Source: an uncultured bacterium (GTDB lineage Bacteria > Bacillota > Clostridia > Oscillospirales > Ruminococcaceae). Taken from it: a DNA stretch of 64,000 nucleotides. The position numbers were made by a program, and so were the translations under genes. The notes under the pieces are model-generated. The model saw only the letters and a program-made list of their open reading frames with translations, searched no databases and was not told the origin of the DNA. Position 1 is the stretch's first letter; the number at the start of each line of letters is the position of its first letter. Where the stretch lies: positions 62,001 through 126,000 of the forward strand of contig CAJMSD010000004.1 in the NCBI GenBank assembly GCA_905215965.1, given 5' to 3'. Shown here one piece after another: positions 52,442 to 63,378 of this stretch.

Positions 52442-53434
52442 ATGAATAAACATTGTTTTAAAAAGCTATCCTTTTTGCTTGCGCTGATTGGAATTACCAT
52501 GCTTTTGGGCGGATGCGCTTACTATGACACCTCATTTTCATTCTCCGTAAAAGGCGATTATATGTCCGATAAAAGCATAGACCTGCTGCTGCCCATTGAA
52601 GAATCGGACGAACTATATACCGATTATAATGAGTACGACGACAAGCTTCTTCAAGTCCCTGCTGACAGCGATATCGTACTTTACAGCAAAGACGGATTTA
52701 AAAGTATGCTCATGCACATGAAAGGAGCATATCTCAGCAGATTTGTGCGGGACAGCGAGGGGTATCCCGACTATCATAAAGAATACAGCGGTCAACCGGA
52801 TAAAATTTCCCTTTGTATTAATTTGCCTGTAGAATGGCGATATGCAGGCAACGCTCCTGACGAAGACGAAACACATATCGGGCACGACCCATACGGAGAA
52901 GAAGCCTTTCTTGAATTCTGCGACAAATATAAAAAATGCCGCATTGCAGTTTTCGACAGCAGCGGAACTATCCTGTACGTCAGCAATGATATTCCTCTCA
53001 AATCAAGCCGATACTACTATATAAACGGAAGCATTCAGTACGATCCCGAAAACGGTTACATAAAACAAAGCTATACAGCTCCGCCGGAAATGCTGATCGT
53101 TTCATCTATAGCAGTATTACTGCAAATACTGTCAATTATCGCTGTTATAGTTATTTTGTGCGTATTTTTCACAAGCCGTAAAAGAAACGGAAGCAATATC
53201 AGGTATAAAAGATACCTTACCGCTGCTGCTATAACAAATATCCCAACAGTTATAATTCTCGGTCTGATGATTATAAACGCCGCAAACATAACCGTTACGG
53301 CAAAAGATTCGATCCTGCACTTAGCGGAATCAATCTCTTTGCCTTGGCTTATTCTTGTATTGTGCAATATAGGTACTCTCGTATATTTTTTACTGCAATA
53401 CGACAAGCAGAAAAAATCTGCCGATAATACTTGA
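52442..53434 (+). CDS. Membrane lipoprotein of unknown function
   Basis: 330 aa. Lipoprotein signal with Cys25 (MLLGGC), an extracytoplasmic domain of about 180 residues (LPPM-like start YYDTSFSFSVKGDYMSDKSIDLLLPI), then three hydrophobic segments in the C-terminal third (SIAVLLQILSIIAVIVILCVFF, YLTAAAITNIPTVIILGLMII, LPWLILVLCNIGTLVYFLL) and a lysine-rich tail. It starts 2 nt after the helicase loader gene. Function unknown. Confidence 0.7.
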   Translation: MNKHCFKKLSFLLALIGITMLLGGCAYYDTSFSFSVKGDYMSDKSIDLLLPIEESDELYTDYNEYDDKLLQVPADSDIVLYSKDGFKSMLMHMKGAYLSRFVRDSEGYPDYHKEYSGQPDKISLCINLPVEWRYAGNAPDEDETHIGHDPYGEEAFLEFCDKYKKCRIAVFDSSGTILYVSNDIPLKSSRYYYINGSIQYDPENGYIKQSYTAPPEMLIVSSIAVLLQILSIIAVIVILCVFFTSRKRNGSNIRYKRYLTAAAITNIPTVIILGLMIINAANITVTAKDSILHLAESISLPWLILVLCNIGTLVYFLLQYDKQKKSADNT

Positions 53435-53459
53435 AAATTCGGTAAATATAGTGTATAAT
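53431..53459 (+). promoter_or_regulatory. Promoter of the LRR-dockerin gene
   Basis: TTGAAA (53431-53436), 17-nt spacer, TATAAT (53454-53459); overlaps the stop codon of the preceding gene. Confidence 0.82.
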
Positions 53460-53489
53460 TAATTTACAAATTATTTAGGAGGTTTTCCC

Positions 53490-54764
53490 ATGAAAAAGCT
53501 TTTATCAGCAATTCTTGCCATAAGCATGGTTTTGGGCACAGGCTCGGCGGTATTTAATTCTACAAATTACCACACCGCACAAGTCTATGCTTCTTCCGAA
53601 TACACGGTGGAGACCTATGATGCTCTTACTTATAAAAATTACGGAGATCATATAGCGATCTTCCACTGCGATAACTCAGCGAAAGAAGTCGTTATACCTT
53701 CTGAAATTGACGGAGTGCCTGTTACGATCATTGAGGAGATTGCGTTCTGTAAACGCTCAGAGATGAAATCAATAATTATCCCTGACAGCATTACAAGTAT
53801 TGGTAAGAATGCGTTCAGAGAATGCTCAGGCTTAACATCTATAACCATTCCCGACAGCGTTAAAAGTATTGGTGAGAGTGCGTTCGAGTACTGCTCAAGT
53901 CTGACTTCAATAACAATTCCCGACGGCATTACAAGTATCGATGATTATACGTTCAGCTGGTGTTCAGCTTTGACCTCAGTAACTATACCAAAGAGTGTTA
54001 CAAGTATTGAGAATAGCGTATTCTGGGGATGCTCAAGTTTGACCTCTGTAACTATTCCCGACAGTGTTACAAGTATCGGTGAACGTGTATTTGATAAATG
54101 CTCAAGCTTGATTTCAGTAACTATTCCAAACGATGTAACAAGTATTAAGAACGGCGTATTCTGGGGCTGCTCAGGCTTGACCTCTGTAACCATTCCGGAC
54201 AGCGTTACGAGTATTGATGATTTTGCGTTCGCTTACTGCACAAGCTTGACCTCCATAGCTATTCCCGACAGCGTTACAAGTATCGGAAATTCTGCGTTCT
54301 ATGAATGCACAGGCTTGACCTCTGTAAACATTCCGGACAGCGTTACAAGTATTGATGATTTAGCGTTCGCTTACTGCACAAGCTTGACATCTGCAACTAT
54401 CCCCGACAGCGTTACAAGTATCGGAAATGATGCATTTAAGGAATTTACAGGAACTATATATGGCTATGCAGATTCAACAGCTCAGGCATTTGCCGAACAA
54501 AACGGCTATAAATTTATGTTACTCATGCTCGGAGATGTGGATTTTGACGGCGTGACAAATTCCAGCGACGCTTCGCTCGTCCTTCATGAATATGCGATGA
54601 CTGCAACAGGAGAAGCTTCGACATTGAACGATGCTCAGAAAATAGTTGCCGATGTAAACGGAGACAAAGCTGTCGATTCATCAGACGCTTCGGTTATACT
54701 CGCTTATTATGCTTACACCGCTACCGGCGGAACAAACGATATTATGACTTTTATGAAAAAATAG
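53490..54764 (+). CDS. Secreted BspA-type leucine-rich repeat protein with C-terminal dockerin
   Basis: 424 aa. Signal peptide (about 1-34), a short N-terminal domain, then about eleven LRR_5 repeats of 23 residues (consensus S-L-T-S-V-T-I-P-D-S-V-T-S-I-G-x-x-A-F-x-x-C), then a type I dockerin (GDVDFDGVTNSSDASLVL and ADVNGDKAVDSSDASVIL). BspA-like proteins are surface adhesins or binding proteins; the dockerin suggests incorporation in a cohesin complex rather than simple secretion. The dockerin is of a different class from those of the two glycoside hydrolases. RBS AGGAGG. A terminator follows. Confidence 0.9.
   Translation: MKKLLSAILAISMVLGTGSAVFNSTNYHTAQVYASSEYTVETYDALTYKNYGDHIAIFHCDNSAKEVVIPSEIDGVPVTIIEEIAFCKRSEMKSIIIPDSITSIGKNAFRECSGLTSITIPDSVKSIGESAFEYCSSLTSITIPDGITSIDDYTFSWCSALTSVTIPKSVTSIENSVFWGCSSLTSVTIPDSVTSIGERVFDKCSSLISVTIPNDVTSIKNGVFWGCSGLTSVTIPDSVTSIDDFAFAYCTSLTSIAIPDSVTSIGNSAFYECTGLTSVNIPDSVTSIDDLAFAYCTSLTSATIPDSVTSIGNDAFKEFTGTIYGYADSTAQAFAEQNGYKFMLLMLGDVDFDGVTNSSDASLVLHEYAMTATGEASTLNDAQKIVADVNGDKAVDSSDASVILAYYAYTATGGTNDIMTFMKK
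53770..54440 (+). repeat. 69-bp tandem coding repeats of the LRR domain
   Basis: About ten 69-bp units encode the 23-residue LRRs. Two double units (138-bp period, for example starting with GATGATTTTGCGTTCGC at about 54216 and GATGATTTAGCGTTCGC at about 54354) are nearly the same at DNA level, indicating a recent internal duplication. Confidence 0.85.
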
Positions 54765-54769
54765 AAATG

Positions 54770-54796
54770 AGCCGCTCACTTCGAGCGGCTTTTTTT
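54770..54796 (+). terminator. Terminator of the LRR-dockerin gene
   Basis: 8-bp stem AGCCGCTC (54770-54777) / GAGCGGCT (54783-54790) followed by seven T. Confidence 0.9.
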
Positions 54797-54895
54797 GCGA
54801 ATTTTAACGCATACAGTCACTATTTCTCCGCCTTTTGAATATAATGCAGTAGAATGCAGAAAAAAGCTGCATCAATTCACTACAGGAGGAAAACA

Positions 54896-55684
54896 ATGAG
54901 CGAATATAATTTTACATCGCAGAACGGCTGCAGCGACGGCGTGCCGATCAAAGTAAACCGCGTTTTTGACAGCTGCAGCGACAAAGACTGTCTCAGCGGA
55001 CTTCCGGTCACGCTGAACTGCGGTTCGATCCCGTCAAATATCCACATAGTTAAAAGCAGATGCGTTACTGTCGATGACGTCTGCATTAGCGTAGAGCCTG
55101 TTCCGTTTAACAAAGGCTTCTATTCTATTGATCTAACATTTACATTCAGTCTTGAAATTCTCGGATATGAAAAGGCTTGCACTACTCCGATCGTTTTCAC
55201 GGGAACAACGTATGTGACGAAAAACTGCATACTTTACGGCAGCGAATCAGCAACCAAAACGTTTTTCAGCGACGGTACGGCTTCAACAGGCACCACGGAC
55301 GATTGCTGCAATACTGTGAATCTGCCTACGGCTGCCGTTTCGGTCGTTGAGCCTATTGTCCTTGAAACCAAGATACGTAAAGCCTGCCCTTCATGTAAAT
55401 GCGACAGCGAACAGGAATACACGAATCAGCGGAATATTTTCGTTACTCTCGGACTTTTCTCGGTCGTTGAGCTTACGCGTCCCGTAACGATAATGGTTCC
55501 GACGCTCGATTATACGATACCGCGCAAGGAATGCTGCACCGATAACGATTCTCCGTGCGAGATCTTTGAAAAGCTGAAATTTCCGGCAGAGGAATTCTCT
55601 CCGATGACGCTAAACGACGCAGGCTTTACAAATCCCGGAAGCTGCGGCTGCTCGGACGAAAAATGTAAGAATTGTGACAGCTGA
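54896..55684 (+). CDS. Cysteine-rich clostridial protein of unknown function
   Basis: 262 aa with about 20 cysteines, no signal peptide. The N-terminal segment VNRVFDSCSDKDCLSGLPV is a conserved feature that I recall from uncharacterised proteins of spore-forming Clostridia; other cysteine groups are KACPSCKCDSE, RKECCTDNDSPCEIF and CGCSDEKCKNC. Middle beta-rich region: GFYSIDLTFTFSLEILGYE. Possibly a spore-coat or surface structural protein, since such proteins are often disulfide-linked and the neighbour is a sporulation gene; this is inference only. ATG 54896 follows AGGAGG. Confidence 0.68.
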   Translation: MSEYNFTSQNGCSDGVPIKVNRVFDSCSDKDCLSGLPVTLNCGSIPSNIHIVKSRCVTVDDVCISVEPVPFNKGFYSIDLTFTFSLEILGYEKACTTPIVFTGTTYVTKNCILYGSESATKTFFSDGTASTGTTDDCCNTVNLPTAAVSVVEPIVLETKIRKACPSCKCDSEQEYTNQRNIFVTLGLFSVVELTRPVTIMVPTLDYTIPRKECCTDNDSPCEIFEKLKFPAEEFSPMTLNDAGFTNPGSCGCSDEKCKNCDS

Positions 55685-55705
55685 CAAAAAAAGACTGACA
55701 AAACG

Positions 55706-55733
55706 CGGAACGCTCTGCAAAAAGAGCGTTCTG
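55706..55733 (+). terminator. Hairpin after the cysteine-rich gene
   Basis: 9-bp stem GAACGCTCT (55708-55716) / AGAGCGTTC (55723-55731). Only a short T-run follows and the 80-bp TIR element starts directly after it. Confidence 0.55.
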
Positions 55734-55813
55734 TTAAGGCAACACCGCACAAAGCACATCTGACGACTTTGCACGACATTTGCTCGCACAATTTTTGTGC
55801 GGTATTGCCTTAA
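55734..55813. mobile_element. 80-bp MITE-like element with 20-bp inverted ends
   Basis: Terminal inverted repeats TTAAGGCAACACCGCACAAA (55734-55753) and TTTGTGCGGTATTGCCTTAA (55794-55813) differ at one base. The centre holds TCTGACGACTTTGCACGAC. Related sequences occur at 28743-28796 (left half), 62037-62089 and 5671-5708, so this is an interspersed family in the genome. No ORF; no transposase nearby. Confidence 0.7.
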
Positions 55814-55846
55814 AACGATAAATCATTTATCATATGGAGGCGCAAA

Positions 55847-56515
55847 ATGAAACGGAACCGCCGCAGAAAAAAACGCTTTACAAAACGTGCCGAAGCAGGC
55901 GCAGCTCTGCTTATCATCATAATCATACTTATAATTACAGCCGTTGTCAGGATAGATCATGCAGTTCGTCCCGTTGCTCAGCTTCAGGCAAAGCATTATT
56001 CAAAAATTACGGCAAATAAAATAATCAGCTCTGCCGTCGGCGATTATCTTGAAGAGAACCGATATACATACAGCGATTTTGCAGCGGTTCTGTACGACGC
56101 TGACGGCAAAGCCGTTTCCATAGAAGCAGTTACATATAACATAAACAAAGTTCAATCGGAGCTTACGGAGAAGATCAACACCGCTTTTGAACAGTCGGGA
56201 AGCTCCAGCGCGGAGATACCCATTGGCTCGCTTACGGATTCATATATGCTTGCAGGAAAAGGACCTCATCTGCGATTAAGAATATGTCCTGCACGTGAAG
56301 CGTCAGTCAGCCTTACAAGCAGCTTCTCCTCGGCAGGCATGAACCAAACATGCCATCGTATTTCCGTTATGGTAACAGCCGATATAAACTCGTCGCTGCC
56401 ATTGTACTCATTCAATACTGAAACGGATTTTGAATTTCTTCTTGCGGAAAATATAATAGTCGGCGAGGTTCCCGAAAATGCGATCAACGTATGGGAAGAT
56501 ATCCATAAAAGTTGA
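55847..56515 (+). CDS. yunB: Sporulation protein YunB
   Basis: 222 aa. Basic N-terminus, one membrane segment (about residues 18-36), then VRPVAQLQAKHYSKITANKIISSAV, and the YunB signatures IPIGSLTDSYMLAGKGPHLRLRICP and FSSAGMNQTCHRISVMV. In Bacillus yunB is a SigE-dependent mother-cell gene required for efficient sporulation. ATG 55847 has TGGAGG upstream. Confidence 0.88.
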   Translation: MKRNRRRKKRFTKRAEAGAALLIIIIILIITAVVRIDHAVRPVAQLQAKHYSKITANKIISSAVGDYLEENRYTYSDFAAVLYDADGKAVSIEAVTYNINKVQSELTEKINTAFEQSGSSSAEIPIGSLTDSYMLAGKGPHLRLRICPAREASVSLTSSFSSAGMNQTCHRISVMVTADINSSLPLYSFNTETDFEFLLAENIIVGEVPENAINVWEDIHKS

Positions 56516-56640
56516 ATTCGTAACGCAAATTACTGCCGACACTAACCGAAGAATCAGTATCATTTTCCGAAAAAGCTTCAAATTTATTAAGCAGTTTCAA
56601 TTTTTTCTTAAAAAAGGTAGCATTCGCAGCAAAAATATGG

Positions 56641-56667
56641 TATAATAAATGCAAAGCATTTATTATA
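56641..56667. repeat. AT-rich 12-bp palindrome upstream of ligA
   Basis: TATAATAAATGC (56641-56652) / GCATTTATTATA (56656-56667), perfect, 3-nt centre. First of three palindromes in the gap 56516-56830, which has no gene; the preceding bases (ATGGTATAAT) look like a -10 box and recur at 56752-56761. Confidence 0.6.
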
Positions 56668-56693
56668 CATTATTTAAATGTCCTTGCAGATAC

Positions 56694-56709
56694 GCAAATT
56701 TAAATTTGC
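56694..56709. repeat. Perfect 16-nt palindrome
   Basis: GCAAATTTAAATTTGC; second palindrome in the yunB-ligA gap, possible binding site of a dimeric regulator. Confidence 0.55.
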
Positions 56710-56726
56710 TCCCTGCATATCGGACG

Positions 56727-56761
56727 ATTATACCATAAAATCTTCGATTTCATGGTATAAT
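56727..56761. repeat. Hairpin ATTATACCAT...ATGGTATAAT
   Basis: Ten-bp outer stem (56727-56736 / 56752-56761) and five-bp inner stem AAATC / GATTT. Both arms contain TATAAT in opposite orientations, so the site could carry back-to-back -10 boxes; the plus-strand copy would serve ligA. Confidence 0.55.
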
Positions 56762-56818
56762 AAAAAATAATACTTGAATGCGCGGCGGATTCCGCCGGCT
56801 TCGGACAAACCCTAATAA

Positions 56819-59103
<2,285 letters not shown>

Positions 59104-59117
59104 AGGAGACGATATAA

Positions 59118-60578
59118 ATGAAATTATATGAAAAAACCGCTTCACAGCTTTCAGATATGCTCAGGAACAAGGAATGCAGCGCAGTCGAGATACTCAACGA
59201 CGTAAATCAGCGCATTTCCGATGTTGAAAGCAAAGTCGGAGCTTACACAACTATTAACGAAAACGCTATGGACGCAGCAAAAAAGATCGACGAGGCTTTC
59301 GCAAAGGGCGAACAGCTTAACGCTCTTGCAGGCATACCGATCGGCATTAAGGATAATATCTCCACAAAAGGTCTGCGCACGACCTGCTCGTCGAAAATGC
59401 TTGAAAATTATGTTCCGCCGTTCAATGCAACTGTCATCGACAAGATCAACGACGCGGGCATGGTCATAACAGGTAAGCTCAACATGGACGAGTTTGCAAT
59501 GGGCTCGTCAACCGAGACATCTTATATGCACCTGACTCATAACCCCAGAAACTTAGATTACGTTCCCGGTGGTTCATCGGGAGGTTCTGCTGCTTCCGTT
59601 GCGGCAGGAGAAGCTATTGTCGCTCTCGGTTCGGATACGGGAGGTTCTATAAGACAGCCTGCCGCTCTCTGCGGAGTTGTCGGTATGAAGCCTACTTACG
59701 GAAGCACTTCACGCTACGGTCTGGTAGCATTCGCTTCCTCCCTCGATCAGATAGGAGCATTGGGAAAATCTGTAAGAGACGTTGCTATGGTTCAGAGCGC
59801 TATATGCGGATTCGATCCTATGGACGCTACCTCAGCTCGGTTAAGCAATACCGATTATGCGGCTAATCTTACGGAATCCGCCAAGGGACTGCGTATAGGA
59901 GTTCCCGAGGAGTATTTCGGAGAGGGCATCGACGCCGATGTAAGGAACGCCGTTTACAAGGCTGTAAAAGAGCTTGAAGCCAACGGTGCGGAAATCAAGA
60001 AAATCGCTCTTCCAAGCACCGAATACGCTATCAACACTTACTATATCATCGCTTCCGCCGAGGCTTCCTCAAATCTTGCACGCTTTGACGGCGTCAGATA
60101 TGGTTACCGCGCAAAAGATTACAGCGACCTTACCGAAATGTATGAAAAGACAAGAAGCGAGGGCTTCGGCGACGAGGTAAAACGAAGAATCATGCTCGGT
60201 ACCTTCGTGCTCAGCTCCGGCTACTACGATGCATACTATAAAAAAGCAAAGCTTGTACAGAGACGTATAGCTCATGAGTTTTCGGAAGCCTTCAGCTGCT
60301 GCGACGTTATCGCAACGCCTACCTTCCCTACTGCCGCTTTCAAGATCGGTCAGCATATTAACGACCCCGTTACCATGTATTCAAGCGACCTGTGCACCGT
60401 TACGGTTAATATCGCAGGACTTCCGGCTATAAGCGTTCCATGCGGCAAAAACAACGACGGTCTGCCCTTCGGTCTCCAGCTTATCGGAGACAGATTTGCC
60501 GAGCAGACTATCCTTAACGCTGCCAATGCTTATGAAAAAATATGCGGCGGCTTCAACTCGCCGATAGAAAATCTTTAA
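59118..60578 (+). CDS. gatA: Amidotransferase subunit A (glutaminase)
   Basis: 486 aa amidase. The Lys-Ser-Ser triad is in [22 protein letters not shown] and [16 protein letters not shown]. It releases ammonia from glutamine to convert misacylated Glu-tRNA(Gln) or Asp-tRNA(Asn). RBS AAGGAG. Confidence 0.97.
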   Translation: MKLYEKTASQLSDMLRNKECSAVEILNDVNQRISDVESKVGAYTTINENAMDAAKKIDEAFAKGEQLNALAGIPIGIKDNISTKGLRTTCSSKMLENYVPPFNATVIDKINDAGMVITGKLNMDEFAMGSSTETSYMHLTHNPRNLDYVPGGSSGGSAASVAAGEAIVALGSDTGGSIRQPAALCGVVGMKPTYGSTSRYGLVAFASSLDQIGALGKSVRDVAMVQSAICGFDPMDATSARLSNTDYAANLTESAKGLRIGVPEEYFGEGIDADVRNAVYKAVKELEANGAEIKKIALPSTEYAINTYYIIASAEASSNLARFDGVRYGYRAKDYSDLTEMYEKTRSEGFGDEVKRRIMLGTFVLSSGYYDAYYKKAKLVQRRIAHEFSEAFSCCDVIATPTFPTAAFKIGQHINDPVTMYSSDLCTVTVNIAGLPAISVPCGKNNDGLPFGLQLIGDRFAEQTILNAANAYEKICGGFNSPIENL

Positions 60579-60596
60579 CCGAAAGGAGCACAGAAA

Positions 60597-62033
60597 ATGA
60601 AAGAATATGAAATGGTCGTCGGACTTGAGGTCCATGCCGAATTGAATACAAAATCAAAAATTTACTGCAACTGCCGCAACGCATTCGGTCTTGAAGTAAA
60701 TACTCAGATATGTCCTATATGTATGGCTCTGCCGGGAACGCTCCCTACTCTTAACGAAAAAGTCGTGGACTACGCGATAAAAATGGGACACGCTCTGAAC
60801 TGCTCCATAAACAGGATATGCAAGCAGGACAGAAAAAATTATTTTTACCCCGATCTTCCGAAAGCTTATCAGATATCTCAGGCTGACGTTCCGCTCTGCG
60901 AACACGGTCATCTCGATATTATGGTGGACGGCGCAGAAAAAACGATCGGCATAACAAGAATACACATTGAGGAGGACGCAGGAAAGCTTCTTCACGACGA
61001 AGCTTTTGCAGGCTCGCTCGTAGACCTTAACCGCTGCGGAGTTCCTCTTATCGAAATAGTATCGGAGCCTGATATCAGAAGCTCTGCCGAAGCAAAGGCT
61101 TATCTTGAAACGATCAAAAGCATTCTTCAGTATATCGACATTTCCGACTGTAAAATGCAGGAGGGTTCAATACGCTGCGACGTAAACGTTTCAGTACGCG
61201 AAAAAGGCTCGGAAAAATTCGGTACGCGCTGCGAAATGAAGAATGTCAACAGCTTCAGCGCCGCCGTAAGAGGTATTGAATACGAGGCAAAACGTCAGAT
61301 AGAGGTTCTTGAAGCAGGCGGCACGATAACTCAGGAAACACGCCGCTGGGACGATGCAAAGGGCATGAGCTTTGCGATGAGATCAAAGGAGGACGCTCAG
61401 GATTACAGGTATTTCCCCGAGCCTGATCTTCGAACCATCGTCGTTGACGAAGAACGCGTACAAAAGCTCAAGGAAAGTATTCCCGAGCTTCCAAACGCTA
61501 AGCTGTCGCGTTATGTCAAGGAGCACGGTCTTTCACAGACGGACGCTGCCCTCATTGCCGAATCTGTTGAAAAGTCCAAGCTTTACGACAGCTGCGTTGC
61601 TATGAACAAATGCCGTCCAAAGAGCATAAGCAACTGGATACTTGCGGATATTTCCAAATTCACAAACGAAACCGGAAAAAGTATCTTCGATACTCCGCTT
61701 ACCGCCGAAAAGCTTGTAGATCTTATCTCAGCCGTTGAAAGCGGAAAGATCTCGACTACTTCTGCTCAGAAGGTGTTCTCGGTCATCGTAAACGAGGGCG
61801 GAGAGCCTGCCGAAATTATCGAAAAGCTCGGACTTGCTCAGAACTCCGACTCTGATTTTATTCAGAAGCTGGTCGATGATATCCTTGCAGCAAACGAAAA
61901 ATCCGTAAACGACTACAAAAACGGAAAGACCAATGCTCTCGGCTATCTTGTTGGTCAATGCATGAAAGCCTCTAAGGGAAAAGCAAATCCCGGCATGGTC
62001 AAGGAGCTTGTAACCAAGGCTCTGAACGAATAA
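60597..62033 (+). CDS. gatB: Amidotransferase subunit B
   Basis: 478 aa. Kinase-like part with VGLEVHAELNTKSKIYCNC, FYPDLPKAYQISQ, IHIEEDAGKLLHD and NVNSFSAAVRGIEYE; C-terminal YqeY-like tail (NPGMVKELVTKAL). It activates the tRNA-bound glutamate with ATP and receives ammonia from GatA. A 79-nt... hairpin repeat follows it. Confidence 0.97.
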   Translation: MKEYEMVVGLEVHAELNTKSKIYCNCRNAFGLEVNTQICPICMALPGTLPTLNEKVVDYAIKMGHALNCSINRICKQDRKNYFYPDLPKAYQISQADVPLCEHGHLDIMVDGAEKTIGITRIHIEEDAGKLLHDEAFAGSLVDLNRCGVPLIEIVSEPDIRSSAEAKAYLETIKSILQYIDISDCKMQEGSIRCDVNVSVREKGSEKFGTRCEMKNVNSFSAAVRGIEYEAKRQIEVLEAGGTITQETRRWDDAKGMSFAMRSKEDAQDYRYFPEPDLRTIVVDEERVQKLKESIPELPNAKLSRYVKEHGLSQTDAALIAESVEKSKLYDSCVAMNKCRPKSISNWILADISKFTNETGKSIFDTPLTAEKLVDLISAVESGKISTTSAQKVFSVIVNEGGEPAEIIEKLGLAQNSDSDFIQKLVDDILAANEKSVNDYKNGKTNALGYLVGQCMKASKGKANPGMVKELVTKALNE

Positions 62034-62036
62034 TTT

Positions 62037-62089
62037 TTCAGGCAAAACCGCACAAAGACCGCTTATCGTATCTGTGCGGTGTGCCTTAA
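62037..62089. repeat. Hairpin repeat after gatB, related to the TIR family
   Basis: CAGGCAAAACCGCACA...TGTGCGGTGTGCCTTAA is an inverted repeat of about 13 bp with one bulge and carries the same ACCGCACAAAG / TGTGCGG and GCCTTAA words as the 55734-55813 element. It may serve as the gatB terminator. Confidence 0.6.
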
Positions 62090-62119
62090 ACACTCATATA
62101 TTACACGGAAAGAAATATT

Positions 62120-62479
62120 ATGATCTATATCTGCTATCCAAAATGCTCGACCTGTCAAAAAGCGCAGAAATGGCTCGACAGCAGCGGGATATTTTACGAG
62201 CTTCGCAACATAAAGGAAAATAATCCTTCATACGAGGAGCTTTCACAATGGTATAAGCTCAGCGGACTGCCGCTGAAACGCTTTTTCAATACAAGCGGTC
62301 TGCTTTACAAATCTCTTAAACTTAAAGACAAGCTGGGTGAAATGAGTGAGGAAGAGCAGCTCAGGCTGCTTGCTTCCGACGGTATGCTTGTAAAGCGTCC
62401 TATCCTCGTTTCGGAAAATAAGGTTCTGGTCGGTTTCAAAGAATCCGAATGGCAGAGTCTTTCTTCCGATAAATTGTGA
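62120..62479 (+). CDS. ArsC/Spx-family thioredoxin-like protein
   Basis: 119 aa. The CxxC site is in YPKCSTCQKAQKWLD (Cys11 and Cys14), followed by the family's RFFNTSGLLYKSLKLKDKL and LVKRPILVSENKVLVGFKE. The YffB/ArsC-like group includes arsenate reductases and redox regulators; with no ars genes nearby an arsenate role is not supported. RBS GGAAAGAAA is weak. Confidence 0.88.
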   Translation: MIYICYPKCSTCQKAQKWLDSSGIFYELRNIKENNPSYEELSQWYKLSGLPLKRFFNTSGLLYKSLKLKDKLGEMSEEEQLRLLASDGMLVKRPILVSENKVLVGFKESEWQSLSSDKL

Positions 62480-62587
62480 TCAAAATGTTTATCTGCTAAA
62501 ACAGCGAGTTTTCCGCGCTTTTGACAATCAAGTATACATAAAAAAGCTCCGTTCCTGCACAATACTAAGGAAATAATGTAAAAAACA

Positions 62588-62616
62588 CTTGATTTCAAAC
62601 GGAAAATGTTGTATAA
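62588..62616 (+). promoter_or_regulatory. Promoter of the Fe-S scaffold operon
   Basis: TTGATT (62588-62593), 17-nt spacer, TATAAT (62611-62616), about 55 nt before the start codon. Confidence 0.82.
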
Positions 62617-62671
62617 TGTTTTTATATGCTAAGGTGCAGTAATGTGCCTTATATATGAAAGGAGTAATTTT

Positions 62672-63364
62672 ATGATTTATTCTCACGAAGTTGAAACAAT
62701 GTGCCCTATCGCTCAGGGCGTTGCTCACGGCGCTGCTCCTATCCCAGAGGAAGCCAAGTGGATCAAAGCTAAGGAAATAAAGGACATTTCCGGCTTTACA
62801 CATGGTATTGGCTGGTGTGCGCCTCAGCAGGGTACCTGCAAGCTCACTCTTAATGTTAAGGAAGGCGTTATTCAGGAATGTCTCGTTGAGACTATCGGCT
62901 GCTCGGGTATGACTCATTCGGCTGCTATGGCATCTGAAATTCTTCCCGGAAGAACTATTCTTGAGGCTCTTAATACCGACCTCGTTTGCGACGCTATCAA
63001 TACGGCTATGAGAGAGCTTTTCCTCCAGATAGTTTACGGCCGTTCACAGAGCGCTTTCTCGGAAGACGGTCTCGTAGTCGGCGCAGGTCTTGAAGACCTC
63101 GGTAAGGGACTTCGTTCACAGGTTGGTACTATGTACGGTACTCTTGCAAAAGGTCCTCGTTACCTTGAAATGACAGACGGCTATGTTACAGGTCTCGCTC
63201 TTAATGAGGATAATGAGATAATCGGATATCAGTTCGTAAACTTCGGCAAGATGATGGACTTCATCAAGGCAGGAGACGACGCTAACACCGCTTTCGAAAA
63301 AGCTAAGGGTCAGTATGGACGTGTTGCCGATGCCGTTAAGATCGTTGACCCAAGAAAAGAATAA
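62672..63364 (+). CDS. NifU-like iron-sulfur cluster scaffold protein
   Basis: 230 aa. IscU/NifU-like fold with cysteines in TMCPIAQ, GIGWCAPQQGTC and ETIGCSGMTHSAAMASE, and the GRTILEAL segment. The group occurs together with the GGGtGRT protein encoded next, 14 nt downstream; the pair's target is not known. ATG 62672 has AAGGAG 8 nt upstream. Codon use (GCT, CTT/CTC, GTT) suggests strong expression. Confidence 0.82.
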   Translation: MIYSHEVETMCPIAQGVAHGAAPIPEEAKWIKAKEIKDISGFTHGIGWCAPQQGTCKLTLNVKEGVIQECLVETIGCSGMTHSAAMASEILPGRTILEALNTDLVCDAINTAMRELFLQIVYGRSQSAFSEDGLVVGAGLEDLGKGLRSQVGTMYGTLAKGPRYLEMTDGYVTGLALNEDNEIIGYQFVNFGKMMDFIKAGDDANTAFEKAKGQYGRVADAVKIVDPRKE

Positions 63365-63378
63365 GGAGGACTTGTACA

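Noticed and set aside
53770..54440. Regular 69-bp repeats as a CRISPR array
   Set aside because: Repeats are in frame, encode LRR_5 units without unique spacers, and lie inside a secreted protein gene.
62120..62479. Arsenate resistance gene
   Set aside because: ArsC-like fold but no arsB, acr3 or arsR nearby; the YffB/Spx-like group is broader than arsenate reductases.
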